Position numbers and translations under genes: made by a program. The notes under the pieces are model-generated. The model was not told where the DNA came from and ran no database searches. It saw only the letters and a program-made list of their open reading frames with translations. A stretch of 64,000 nt of DNA from CAVUAT01 sp963739545. Its GTDB lineage: Bacteria; Actinomycetota; Thermoleophilia; Solirubrobacterales; 70-9. Shown piece after piece: positions 42,298 through 50,629 of this stretch (the stretch's first letter is position 1; every line of letters begins with the position of its first letter). The stretch covers positions 496,001-560,000 of the forward strand of contig CAVUAT010000014.1 of NCBI GenBank assembly GCA_963739545.1, written 5' to 3'.

Positions 42298-43547
42298 CCT
42301 CGGAGCAAACCCGACCCAGGTTCACGCGTGACCCCGCCGGGGGAATCCTCGGCGGGGTCTGCGCGGGTCTGGCGGCGCGATTCGGAGTCGACCCGCTCGT
42401 GGTGCGGGTCGTCGCGGTCGTACTTGCCATCGGCACCAGCGGGCTCGTCGTCCTCGCCTACCTGATCGCATGGGCGCTCGTGCCGCCTGCGGCCGGCGGC
42501 CCATCCGAAGCCTCGCCGGACAAGCCGAGGCGGCGGCGCGGGAGCTGGCGGATCGCGACCGGCGTCGCCTTCCTTTCGCTGAGCGTCCTGCTCTCCTTCC
42601 GCGAGCTCGAGCTGTGGTGGAGCGACGCGCTGGTCTGGCCGCTGACCCTGGCGGCCTTCGGCGTCGCGCTGCTGTGGGGGCTCTCCCGCCCGCGCGTCGA
42701 CCCGGCCGCGACCCGTCCCGAGCGGGTCGGCTCGGGCCGGGCCGTGCTGAGCGAAACCGAGCCCGACCCCGGGGACGCGGCGCGCCGGTACTCGCGCGCG
42801 GGGTTCGGCATCGCCCTCGTCCTCGGGGCCGCCCTCCTCTTCCTCTGGGCGAACGGCGTGCTCGACGCCGCAGGCGACACGGCGCTCGCCGCCCTTGTCG
42901 TAGCGATCGCGCTGGCGCTGATCTCGGCTCCGTTCTGGTGGGGCCTGGTGCGGCGGCTCACGGTCGAGCGCGCCGAGCGGATCCGTTCCCAGGAGCGAGC
43001 CGAGGTCGCGGCCCACCTGCACGACTCGGTGCTGCAGACCCTCGCCCTGGTGCAGCGGCGCTCGGACGACCCCGACGAGGTCGCGAAGCTCGCTCGCCGC
43101 CAGGAGCGCGAGCTTCGCAGCTGGCTCGCCGGCCCCGAGCAGCCGCGGCCGGGAGAGCGGCTCGCCGACGCCCTCCGCAGCGCAGCCGAGCAGGTCGAGG
43201 AGACGCACGGCGCGATCGTCGAGGCTGTCGTCGTCGGCGACGCCCCGCTCGACGACCGCTACGAGGCGCTCGTCGCCGCCACCCGCGAGGCGCTGACGAA
43301 CGCCGCCAAGTTCGCCGCAGACGGCGGGCCAGTCCGCCTCTACGCCGAGATCGAGGACGGCGGCGCCGGGGTCTGGGTCGACGACCGCGGGCCCGGCTTC
43401 GACCCGGGCAAGCTCCCGGCCGACCGCCGCGGCGTCCGCGAGTCGATAATCGGCCGCATGGAGCGCCACGGCGGACACGCCGAGATCCGCAGCTCCCCCG
43501 ATGGCGGCACCGAGGTGGAGCTCTCGATCGAGGGGAACGGCCGATGA
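42294..43547 (+). CDS. PspC-domain sensor histidine kinase, apparent CTG start
   Basis: A 417-residue NarL-type histidine kinase. N-terminal PspC domain (GGILGGVCAGLAARFGVDP), further helices, then a HisKA_3 dimer domain with the phospho-acceptor His near 242 (AAHLHDSVLQTLALVQRR), and an HATPase_c domain (REALTNAAKFA, VWVDDRGPGFDP). No ATG, GTG or TTG lies before the PspC domain for over 250 bases in frame. CTG 42294 overlaps the upstream TGA (CTGA) and gives LTSEQTRPRF, a typical start of PspC proteins. Confidence 0.87.
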   Translation: MTSEQTRPRFTRDPAGGILGGVCAGLAARFGVDPLVVRVVAVVLAIGTSGLVVLAYLIAWALVPPAAGGPSEASPDKPRRRRGSWRIATGVAFLSLSVLLSFRELELWWSDALVWPLTLAAFGVALLWGLSRPRVDPAATRPERVGSGRAVLSETEPDPGDAARRYSRAGFGIALVLGAALLFLWANGVLDAAGDTALAALVVAIALALISAPFWWGLVRRLTVERAERIRSQERAEVAAHLHDSVLQTLALVQRRSDDPDEVAKLARRQERELRSWLAGPEQPRPGERLADALRSAAEQVEETHGAIVEAVVVGDAPLDDRYEALVAATREALTNAAKFAADGGPVRLYAEIEDGGAGVWVDDRGPGFDPGKLPADRRGVRESIIGRMERHGGHAEIRSSPDGGTEVELSIEGNGR

Positions 43548-44194
43548 CGGCCGGTACCCCCAGCGTCGTCATCGTCGACGACCACACGATCTTCCGAGCG
43601 GGCGTCCGTGCCGAGCTCACCGACCTGGTCGAGGTGCTCGGCGAGGCCGAGACGGTCGAGGACGCGGTCAGCGCGATCACCGAGCTCGAGCCCGATGTCG
43701 TCCTGCTCGACGTCCACATGCCGGGCGGCGGCGGTGTCCAGGTGATCGAGCAGGTGGCGAAGGCCCGCCCGCAGCAGCGCTTTCTCGCCCTCTCGGTCAG
43801 CGACGAGGCCGCCGACGTCATCGCCGTCGTCCGGGCCGGCGCCCGCGGCTATGTCACGAAGACCATCACCGGCGAAGAGCTCGCCGACGCCGTGGCCCGG
43901 GTGCGCGACGGCGACGCGGTCTTCTCACCCCGCCTCGCGGGCTTCGTCCTCGACGCCTTCGCCGGCGAGATCCCCGCCGGGGAGGTCGACCCCGAGCTCG
44001 ACCAGCTCACGGCCCGCGAACGCGAGGTCCTGCGCTACATCGCCCGCGGCTACCTCTACAAGGAGATCGCCCACCGCCTCTCGATCTCAGCCAAGACGGT
44101 CGAGGCCCACGTCAGCTCAGTCCTGCGAAAGCTGCAGCTGTCGAACCGCCATGAGCTCAGCCGCTGGGCAGTGAACCGCCGCCTGGTGGACTAG
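43544..44194 (+). CDS. NarL/LuxR-family response regulator
   Basis: A 216-residue regulator. The receiver domain starts SVVIVDDHTIFRAGVRAEL and has the phospho-acceptor Asp56 in VVLLDVHMPGG and the Lys in GYVTKTITG. The LuxR-type HTH lies at about 148-210: LTAREREVLRYIARGYLYKE, then ISAKTVEAHVSSVLRKL. ATG 43544 overlaps the kinase stop (ATGA), so the two are a cognate pair. It may bind the GCTAGGGG repeats upstream, which is a guess. Confidence 0.95.
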   Translation: MTAGTPSVVIVDDHTIFRAGVRAELTDLVEVLGEAETVEDAVSAITELEPDVVLLDVHMPGGGGVQVIEQVAKARPQQRFLALSVSDEAADVIAVVRAGARGYVTKTITGEELADAVARVRDGDAVFSPRLAGFVLDAFAGEIPAGEVDPELDQLTAREREVLRYIARGYLYKEIAHRLSISAKTVEAHVSSVLRKLQLSNRHELSRWAVNRRLVD

Positions 44195-44233
44195 GCCGCC
44201 GAGGCAGCTCACAGCGAGCGCCGGCACCCGCGC

Positions 44234-44272
44234 CGGTGCACTTGTAGGGCTATGGCCCCCATAAGTGCACCG
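44234..44272. terminator. Bidirectional terminator hairpin
   Basis: CGGTGCACTT (44234-44243) pairs perfectly with AAGTGCACCG (44263-44272); a second short stem (GGG with CCC) lies inside. It is between the converging response regulator and HAD genes and lacks a clear U-tract, but the ten-base perfect stem is strong. Confidence 0.7.
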
Positions 44273-44274
44273 AG

Positions 44275-44958
44275 TCAACGGACCAGTAGCGGCAGGCCGT
44301 CCGCGAACTCGGTGATCGCAGCGTCGGCTCCGGCGTCGGTCAGCTCCTCGACACTGAACTTGCCGGTTGCGACCCCTGTGACGCGGATGCCCGCTCCGTG
44401 GCCGGCCTCGATGTCGCGCGGGGTATCGCCGACCGAGAAACACCGCGCCCGGTCGAGCTGAGAGCCGAGCACGACCTCGCCGCGCTCGAGCGAGCGCTTG
44501 GTCAGCTCGGTGCGATCGTCTGAGTCAGAGCCATAGCCGCCGAAGGAGAAGAAGCGGTTGAGGTTGGCGCGCGCGAGCTTGATGTGGGCGGCGCCCTCGA
44601 CGTTGCCGGTCACGAGGCCGAGCAGGTAGCCACCATCGATCAGGCTGTCGAGGAGCTGCTCGGTCCCCGGCATCACGTGGTAGCCGGAAGAGGCCTCGAC
44701 CTCCTCGGGCAGGTAGGCGAGGCGCTTTGCCAGCAGCCTCCCCATCTCCTCATCTCTCGGCGCCCGGCCGATGACCGCCTCGAAGGCCTGCCGGCCGACT
44801 GCGGGGTCGGGGACGCCCTTGCCTGTCACCTTCGAGATCTGCACGTCGACGCCATGGAGCTCCTCGAAGGCGCGGTGCCATGCCCGGTCGCTCGAGCCGC
44901 CGCTCTCGATCAGCGTGCCGTCGATGTCGAAGAGGATCGCCTGGGTTCGCTCGGCCAC
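44275..44958 (-). CDS. HAD-superfamily phosphatase (phosphoglycolate phosphatase-like)
   Basis: A 227-residue HAD hydrolase. Motif I is ILFDIDGTLIESGG with nucleophile Asp11. A helical cap domain follows. Motif II is LLGLVTGNVEGAA, motif III the Lys in TELTKRSLERG, and motif IV CFSVGDTPRDIEAGHGAG. This arrangement fits phosphoglycolate phosphatase or a similar small-phosphate hydrolase. It is read with the HxlR regulator gene, seven bases apart. Confidence 0.88.
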   Translation of the reverse strand: MAERTQAILFDIDGTLIESGGSSDRAWHRAFEELHGVDVQISKVTGKGVPDPAVGRQAFEAVIGRAPRDEEMGRLLAKRLAYLPEEVEASSGYHVMPGTEQLLDSLIDGGYLLGLVTGNVEGAAHIKLARANLNRFFSFGGYGSDSDDRTELTKRSLERGEVVLGSQLDRARCFSVGDTPRDIEAGHGAGIRVTGVATGKFSVEELTDAGADAAITEFADGLPLLVR

Positions 44959-44965
44959 GGCGGCA

Positions 44966-45661
44966 TCATCGCTTACGCGAGCCGACAGCCTCGTCCGGCT
45001 TGAACGGCTCGAGCGGGGGGAACATCGCCAGCAGCCGCAGTCCGGCCTTCTCGTCGCCCTCGATGCGGACGTCGCCTGTGCGGCGGGCCTTGGAAAGCGA
45101 GCCTTGGTCCCAGAGCGCGTCGGCGAGGGGAAGCGTCTCGGCGGCGATCACGACGTCGGGATCGTCGGGGGCGCCGGAGCCTGCTTCGAGCTCGCCATCG
45201 GACACGGCGAGGCTGTAGCGCGCGTCGCCGATCTGCAGCTCGGCGCTAATGGTCTCGTCCTTCGCCGCGGAGGGGTCGAAGTGGGTTCGCAGCGCTAGGA
45301 CCATAGAGTCCGGGCTCATGGCGCCGGGGTCGCGCGGAGCGATGTCCGAGCGCGCCGCCCAGGCCCCGAGACCCATGATCAGCGGCTCGAGCCGCGCACC
45401 GTAGTCGGTCAGCTCATACACGTAGCCGCTGTAGGGAACGTCCAGCCTGCGGCGCTCGAGCACCCCGCCTGCTTCGAGGTCGCGGAGCCGCCGGCTCAGC
45501 ATGTCGGGGGTCGCGCGGGGCAACCCGTCGCTCAGGTCGGTGAACCGCTTCGGGCCGAGCAGCAACTCGCGGACGACGAGCAGCGACCAGCGGTCGCCGA
45601 CCAGGTCGAGGCCGTGCGCGACTCGGCATGCGTCGCCGTATGTGCGAGAGGACTTGGTCAC
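44966..45661 (-). CDS. HxlR-family transcriptional regulator with SCP2-like domain
   Basis: A 231-residue protein. The HxlR winged helix covers about 14-100 (LDLVGDRWSLLVVRELLLGP, FTDLSDGLPRATPDMLSRRL). The C-terminal part (about 115-220) looks like an SCP2/sterol-carrier type pocket (ISAELQIGDARYSLAVSDGE). That suggests a hydrophobic ligand. GTG 45661 has AGGAG eight bases upstream. The divergent gene is an MFS efflux pump, so the likely job is ligand-sensitive control of that pump. Confidence 0.88.
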   Translation of the reverse strand: MTKSSRTYGDACRVAHGLDLVGDRWSLLVVRELLLGPKRFTDLSDGLPRATPDMLSRRLRDLEAGGVLERRRLDVPYSGYVYELTDYGARLEPLIMGLGAWAARSDIAPRDPGAMSPDSMVLALRTHFDPSAAKDETISAELQIGDARYSLAVSDGELEAGSGAPDDPDVVIAAETLPLADALWDQGSLSKARRTGDVRIEGDEKAGLRLLAMFPPLEPFKPDEAVGSRKR

Positions 45662-45757
45662 GCTTGAGCTCCTGTTCAGTCTACTTCCGAGAGTTGATAA
45701 TAGGAAAAACGTAGTCTTTGATATGTTCTTCCAACTACCGACTGCGAGGAGCCCGCC
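45662..45757. promoter_or_regulatory. Divergent HxlR/MFS promoter region with inverted repeats
   Basis: The 96 bases between the two starts are the most AT-rich stretch in the area. GTAGT (45711-45715) and ACTAC (45734-45738) are an inverted repeat with an 18-base spacer, and AGTCTAC (45678-45684) is a near-inverted copy of GTAGTCT (45711-45717). These are candidate HxlR half-sites. AGGAG before ATG 45758 is the MFS ribosome site. Exact promoter elements cannot be fixed. Confidence 0.45.
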
Positions 45758-47191
45758 ATGCCACCTGAAACAGCAACCACCGCGAAGTGGACGCTCGCGA
45801 TCGCCGCGGTCGCCTCGTTCATGGTGTCGCTCGACACCCTCGTCGTCTCCACCGCCCTGACCACGATCCGCAACGACCTCGGGGCTTCGATCGAGCAGCT
45901 CGAATGGACCGTCAACGCGTACAACCTGACCTTCGCGGTGCTGCTGATGGCGGGCGCCGCCGTCGGCGACCGCTTTGGTCGGCGCCGCACTCTCGCGACC
46001 GGCCTCGGCGTGTTCGCGGTGGCGTCGGCACTCTGCGCGCTCGCCCCGAGCGTCGGCTGGCTGATCGGCGCCCGGGCACTGCAGGGAGCCGGCGCCGCCT
46101 TTGTGCTGCCGCTCGCTCTGACCGTGGTCAGCGAGGCCTTCGCGCCGGAGCGGCGCGGCTCGGCGATCGGGATCCTGCTGGCGTTGACCGGCCTCGCGGT
46201 GGCCAGCGGCCCGGTGATCGGCGGCGCGGTCACCGACGGGATCGCCTGGGAGTGGATCTTCTGGCTCAACGTCCCGATCGGGCTGGTGGCGGTGCCGCTG
46301 GTGCTGGCCCGGATCAAGGAGAGCCGGGGACCCGACACCGCGCTCGACCTTCCCGGCCTCGGCCTGCTCATGGCGGGCTCCTTCGGGATCGTCTGGGGGT
46401 TAGTGCGCGGGAACGGCGCGGGCTGGGGCAGCGCCGAGGTGATCGCCTCGATCGCCGCCGGCATCGCCTTCGTGGTCGCGTTCATCGCCTGGGAGCGCCG
46501 TGCGCGCGAGCCGATGGTGCCGCTGCGGCTGTTTCGCTCGCGGGCGTTCTCAGCCGGCAACACCGGGAGCTTCTTCATGGTCGCCTCGCTGTTCGGCGCG
46601 GTCTTCTTCCTCTCCCAGTTCCTGCAGACGGGCCTCGGAAACGACGCCCTTGGCGCCGGATTGCGCCTGATGCCGTGGACGGCGACGCTCTTCTTCGTCG
46701 CCCCGATCGCCGGGGCGTTGGTCGACCGGATCGGCGAGCGGCCTTTCGCGATCGCCGGGCTGACCCTCCAGACGGTCGGCATGGCCTGGATCGCGCTGAT
46801 CGCCGACCCCGGGATGGAGTACGTCTCGATGGTGCCCGCGCTGGTCGTCGCCGGCATCGGCGTCTCGATGGCGATGCCGGCACTGCAGAATGCGGTCGTC
46901 GGAGCCGTCGGAAGCGGGGAGGTCGGCAAGGCCTCGGGCATCAACAACACGATGCGCGAACTCGGCGGCGTCTTCGGCATCGCCGTGCTGGTCGCGGTCT
47001 TCAGCGCCGTGGGGAGCTACGCATCGCCCGAGGCGTTCGTCGACGGCTTCGGCCCCGCGCTCGGCGTCACCGCCGGCCTCTCTCTGCTGGGGGCGGCGGC
47101 CGGCGTGTTCATCCCCAGCCGCGAACTGACAACGGCAACCGAGGAGGTCTCAGATGAGGCGGACCATCGTGCGTTACCGAGTCAAGCCTGA
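45758..47191 (+). CDS. MFS drug/metabolite exporter (DHA2, EmrB/QacA type)
   Basis: A 477-residue transporter with 14 predicted membrane helices. DHA2 motifs seen are SLDTLVVSTALTTIRNDLG, GDRFGRRRTLATGL and GPVIGGAVTDGIAWEWIFWL. This class exports drugs or metabolites using the proton gradient. The substrate is not evident. Divergent to an HxlR regulator; its 3' end overlaps the next gene by 38 bases. Confidence 0.93.
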   Translation: MPPETATTAKWTLAIAAVASFMVSLDTLVVSTALTTIRNDLGASIEQLEWTVNAYNLTFAVLLMAGAAVGDRFGRRRTLATGLGVFAVASALCALAPSVGWLIGARALQGAGAAFVLPLALTVVSEAFAPERRGSAIGILLALTGLAVASGPVIGGAVTDGIAWEWIFWLNVPIGLVAVPLVLARIKESRGPDTALDLPGLGLLMAGSFGIVWGLVRGNGAGWGSAEVIASIAAGIAFVVAFIAWERRAREPMVPLRLFRSRAFSAGNTGSFFMVASLFGAVFFLSQFLQTGLGNDALGAGLRLMPWTATLFFVAPIAGALVDRIGERPFAIAGLTLQTVGMAWIALIADPGMEYVSMVPALVVAGIGVSMAMPALQNAVVGAVGSGEVGKASGINNTMRELGGVFGIAVLVAVFSAVGSYASPEAFVDGFGPALGVTAGLSLLGAAAGVFIPSRELTTATEEVSDEADHRALPSQA

Positions 47192-47444
47192 CCAGGCGGA
47201 GCGCAACCAGGAACTGGTGAGGGCGGTGTTCGAGGAGCTCCGCAAGGCTTCTCCCGCGGGCATCGCGTACTCGACATACTTGCTCGACGACGGGGTCACG
47301 TTCGTACACATGGCCGAGGAGGACGGTGACTCGCTCACTGACCTAGAGGCCTTCGACGAGTTCCGCAGTCGGATCCGGGAGCGCTGCGAAGTGCCGCCGG
47401 AGGCCCTCGAAGCCACCCTGGTCGGGCGCTATCTGCCGGGCTGA
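47154..47444 (+). CDS. Small conserved protein, probable dimeric alpha-beta barrel
   Basis: A 96-residue protein. The alternation of strands and helices (RRTIVRYRVKPDQAERNQEL, AYSTYLLDDGVTFVHMAE, then FDEFRSRIRERC) fits a ferredoxin-like dimeric barrel such as the antibiotic-biosynthesis monooxygenase type. I cannot assign a reaction. ATG 47154 follows GAGGAGG by about seven bases inside the MFS gene, so the two are probably coupled in one operon. Confidence 0.7.
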   Translation: MRRTIVRYRVKPDQAERNQELVRAVFEELRKASPAGIAYSTYLLDDGVTFVHMAEEDGDSLTDLEAFDEFRSRIRERCEVPPEALEATLVGRYLPG

Positions 47445-47466
47445 TTTCGGCGTATGGTTGGGAGCC

Positions 47467-47910
47467 ATGAGACGCGGGCGACTCGCTGCTCTCCTGGTTG
47501 CTTCAACCGCCGTCGCGGCCGGCGCCCTGCTCGGACCCTCCGCATCTGCCGGCGGCGGCAAGACGCTGAAGGTGAGCTGCGAACAGCTCTATGTCGAGAT
47601 CGACAAGACGGCGGAGCGGCTGGCCGCCGAGTACGACGCGAAGGGCGCCAGCATCGACCTGATCGGCAGCGCGCAGCGCTGCTACAAGGAGGGGAAGCGG
47701 ACGCGCCGCGGCAAGGGCTACATGGTCGACACCCCTCCGATACCCGGCGAGACGGATGAGGGCGTGTCGGACTACTACTACTCCTGGGTGCAGATCGTCA
47801 CCCGCACCAAGAAGGGGAAGCTCCGCAGCGTGATCTCCGGCCTCAAGTGCGACCGCACGAAGTACGAGGACGGCGGTTACGTCCCCGCCGGATCCTGTCC
47901 CCTCCGCTAG
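47467..47910 (+). CDS. Secreted hypothetical protein
   Basis: A 147-residue protein with an Arg-rich start and signal peptide (RRGRLAALLVASTAVAAGAL, cleaved after SASA). Three Cys residues lie in the mature part, one in VSCEQL, one in QRCYKEGKRTRRGKG and one near GLKCDRT; a final Cys is near the end. No family is recognised. ATG 47467 is preferred to TTG 47458. Its stop shares CTAG with the opposite pgi gene. Confidence 0.65.
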   Translation: MRRGRLAALLVASTAVAAGALLGPSASAGGGKTLKVSCEQLYVEIDKTAERLAAEYDAKGASIDLIGSAQRCYKEGKRTRRGKGYMVDTPPIPGETDEGVSDYYYSWVQIVTRTKKGKLRSVISGLKCDRTKYEDGGYVPAGSCPLR

Positions 47911-49550
47911 CCCGCCCGGTTGGCTCGGTACCTGCGGATCAGCGAGTTGGTCGAGCTGTCGTGCTGCAGGTCCGGCTCGGAGTCGGCCTGGAGCTCGGGG
48001 ATGATCTTCACCGCGAGCTGCTTGCCGAGCTCGACTCCCCACTGGTCGAAGGAGTCGATGTTCCAGATGGCCCCCTGCGTGAAGACGCTGTGCTCGTAGA
48101 GGGCGACCAGGGTGCCGAGCGAATGCGGGGTCAGCTTCTCGGCCAGGATCACCGATGAGGGCCGGTTGCCCTCCATCACCCGGTGGGGGACGATCGCCTC
48201 GGGCGTCCCCTCCTCGCGGACCTGCTCGGGGGTCTTGCCGAAGGCGAGCGCCTCGGGCTGCGCGAAGACGTTCGACATGAGGATGTCGTGGTGGTCCCCG
48301 CCGTCAGTCACCGAAATGGGGTTCAGCGTCTGCATGAACCCGATGAAGTCGCACGGGATCAGCTTCGTCCCCTGGTGGATCAGCTGGTAGAAGGAATGCT
48401 GGCCGTTGGTCCCCGGCTCTCCCCAGAAGACCGCCCCCGTCTCGTAGTCCACGTGGGCGCCGTCGAGCGTCACGTGCTTGCCGTTCGACTCCATCGTCAG
48501 CTGCTGGAGGTAGGCGGGGAAGCGGTGCAGGTACTGGTCGTAGGGCAGGACCGCATTGGTCTGCGCGCCGAAGAAGTCGCCGTACCAGACGCAAAGCAGC
48601 CCCATCAGTGCAGGCAGGTTGGCCTGGATCGGGGTCGAGCTGAAGTGCTCGTCCATCGAGTGGAAGCCGGCGAGCATCTCGCCGAAGCCCTCGGAGCCGA
48701 TCGCGAGCATCGTCGAGAGGCCAATCGCGGAGTCCATCGAGTAGCGGCCGCCCACCCACTCCCAGAAGCCAAACATGTTGTCGGTGTCGATCCCGAACTT
48801 CGAGACCTCCTCGGCGTTGGTCGAGACGGCGACGAAGTGCTTGGCGATCCCGGACTCGTCGCCGCCGAGCCCGTCGAGGACCCACTGGCGGGCGGTGTGG
48901 GCGTTGGTCATCGTCTCGAGCGTCGTGAAGGTCTTCGAGGAGATCACGAAGAGCGTCTCCACAGGGTCGAGGTCGCGCGTCTTCTCGGCGAAGTCGGTGC
49001 CGTCGACGTTGGAGACGAAGCGGAACGTCATGTCGCGCCGCGAGTAGTCGCGGAGCGCCTCGTAGGCCATCACGGGGCCGAGGTCCGAGCCGCCGATCCC
49101 GACGTTGACGACATTGCGGATCGGCTTGCCCGTGTGGCCGGCCCACTCCCCCGAGCGAACCCGCTCGGTGAAGGCGCCCATGCGGTCGAGCGTCTCGTGG
49201 ACCTGCTTGACGACGTCGACCCCGTCCACCATCAGCGAGCGGTCCTTCGGCATCCGCAGCGCAACATGAAGAACGGCTCTGTCCTCTGAGACGTTGATGC
49301 GCTCTCCCGCGAACATCGCGTCGCGGCGCTGCTCCCACCCGCACTCGATCGCGAGCTCGCACAGCAGCTTCAGCGTCTCATCGGTGACCCGGTGCTTGGA
49401 GTAGTCGAGGAAGAGCCCCGCGCCCTCGGCGATCAAACGCTCGCCGCGGCCGGGGTCCTCGTCGAAGAGCTCGCGAAGGTGGCGCGGCTCGATCTCCGCG
49501 TAGTGGGACCCGAGCTGCTTCCAGGCCTCCCTGGAGCGAAGCTCCTTCAG
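47907..49550 (-). CDS. pgi: Glucose-6-phosphate isomerase, apparent CTG start
   Basis: A 547-residue enzyme interconverting glucose-6- and fructose-6-phosphate. Conserved parts are NVVNVGIGGSDLGPVMAYEA, SKTFTTLETMTNAHTARQW, WGEPGTNGQHSFYQLIHQGT and the catalytic end FDQWGVELGKQLA. The end of tal overlaps its start. In-frame GTG 49601 would add 17 odd residues inside tal; CTG 49550, overlapping the tal stop as CTGA, gives LKELRSREAWKQL, which aligns with the normal family N-terminus (MKN...AAWQAL in E. coli). Third gene of tkt-tal-pgi. Confidence 0.93.
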   Translation of the reverse strand: MKELRSREAWKQLGSHYAEIEPRHLRELFDEDPGRGERLIAEGAGLFLDYSKHRVTDETLKLLCELAIECGWEQRRDAMFAGERINVSEDRAVLHVALRMPKDRSLMVDGVDVVKQVHETLDRMGAFTERVRSGEWAGHTGKPIRNVVNVGIGGSDLGPVMAYEALRDYSRRDMTFRFVSNVDGTDFAEKTRDLDPVETLFVISSKTFTTLETMTNAHTARQWVLDGLGGDESGIAKHFVAVSTNAEEVSKFGIDTDNMFGFWEWVGGRYSMDSAIGLSTMLAIGSEGFGEMLAGFHSMDEHFSSTPIQANLPALMGLLCVWYGDFFGAQTNAVLPYDQYLHRFPAYLQQLTMESNGKHVTLDGAHVDYETGAVFWGEPGTNGQHSFYQLIHQGTKLIPCDFIGFMQTLNPISVTDGGDHHDILMSNVFAQPEALAFGKTPEQVREEGTPEAIVPHRVMEGNRPSSVILAEKLTPHSLGTLVALYEHSVFTQGAIWNIDSFDQWGVELGKQLAVKIIPELQADSEPDLQHDSSTNSLIRRYRANRAG

Positions 49551-50629
49551 CTCGCGAGCTTCTGGGCTTCGGCCGAGATCGACTCGAGCAGGGAGTCCCA
49601 CGACTTGACGAAGGCGTCCGCGCCCTCCCGCTGGAGGCGCTGGGCGAGCGCGTCGACGTCGACTCCGGCGCCGGCGAACCGCTTCAGGACCTCCTCGCCG
49701 TCCCCGCCGTCGGGCGGGAGCGGGTCGCCCACGACGCCGTGGTCGGCGAAGGCGAGCAGCGTGTCCTCGGGCATCGTGTTCACCGTGTTCGGCGAGGCGA
49801 GGCCCTCGATGTAGTGGGTGTCGGAGGCGTCCGGGTCCTTGGTCCCGGTCGAGGCCCAGAGGAGGCGCTGCGGGCGGGCGCCGTCGTTCTCAAGGCGCTG
49901 CACCCGGTCGGAGTCGAGCATGTCGCGATAGCCCTTGTACGCCCGCTTGCCGACCGCGATGCCGAGCTTCATCTTGAGCTCGTCGGGGATGCCGTCCTTC
50001 TCGGCCGCGACGTCCCAGCGGCTCATGAAGAGCGACGCGACCGACTCGACCTTGGGATCGAGCCCCGCCTCGATCCGGCGCTCGATGCCCTTCATGTAGG
50101 CGTCGGCGGCCGCGAGATGCTGCTCGCTCGAGAAGAGCAGGGTCACGTTCACTGGAACCCCGGCGAAGATCGACTCCTCGATCGCGGGCAGACCCTCGGG
50201 GGTGCCGGGGATCTTGATGAAGAGGTTCGGGCGGTCGGCCTTCGCGTGCAGGTCGGCAGCCTGCTTGACGGTCGCGCCGGTGTCGAACGCGAGCTTCGGC
50301 GAGACCTCGAGCGAGACAAAACCGTCGACGCCATCGGTGCGGTCGTGTGCGGCCTTGAACAGGTCGGCGGCCCGGCGCAGGTCGGTGATCGCCATCTCGA
50401 AGAAGAGCGGCTCGGGGTCGAAGCCCTTCTGGCGCAGCTCGTCCATCTGGTCGTTGTAGGTGTCGCCGGCGGTGACCGCCTTCTCGAAGATCGTCGGGTT
50501 CGACGTCAGGCCCGTCACCGAGAACTCGGCGATGTACCCCTTCAGGGTCCCGTCGTCGAGCATCGTGCGGGTGATGTTGTCCAGCCAGAGGCTCTGGCCG
50601 AGATCGTGGAGCTCTTGCGTGGGCTTCAT
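49547..50629 (-). CDS. tal: Transaldolase
   Basis: A 360-residue transaldolase of the longer actinobacterial/cyanobacterial type. QELHDLGQSLWLDNITR opens it. Family marks are VTGLTSNPTIFEKAV, SLEVSPKLAFDT and the Schiff-base Lys in PNLFIKIPGTPEGLPAIEE, followed by GVPVNVTLLFS. It transfers dihydroxyacetone units between sedoheptulose-7-phosphate and glyceraldehyde-3-phosphate. ATG 50629 overlaps the tkt stop (ATGA); its own stop overlaps the pgi start. Confidence 0.95.
   Translation of the reverse strand: MKPTQELHDLGQSLWLDNITRTMLDDGTLKGYIAEFSVTGLTSNPTIFEKAVTAGDTYNDQMDELRQKGFDPEPLFFEMAITDLRRAADLFKAAHDRTDGVDGFVSLEVSPKLAFDTGATVKQAADLHAKADRPNLFIKIPGTPEGLPAIEESIFAGVPVNVTLLFSSEQHLAAADAYMKGIERRIEAGLDPKVESVASLFMSRWDVAAEKDGIPDELKMKLGIAVGKRAYKGYRDMLDSDRVQRLENDGARPQRLLWASTGTKDPDASDTHYIEGLASPNTVNTMPEDTLLAFADHGVVGDPLPPDGGDGEEVLKRFAGAGVDVDALAQRLQREGADAFVKSWDSLLESISAEAQKLAS

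Noticed and set aside
49551..49601. GTG 49601 as the pgi start
   Set aside because: The added 17 residues lie inside tal and match no Pgi; the family N-terminus falls on the CTG at 49550.
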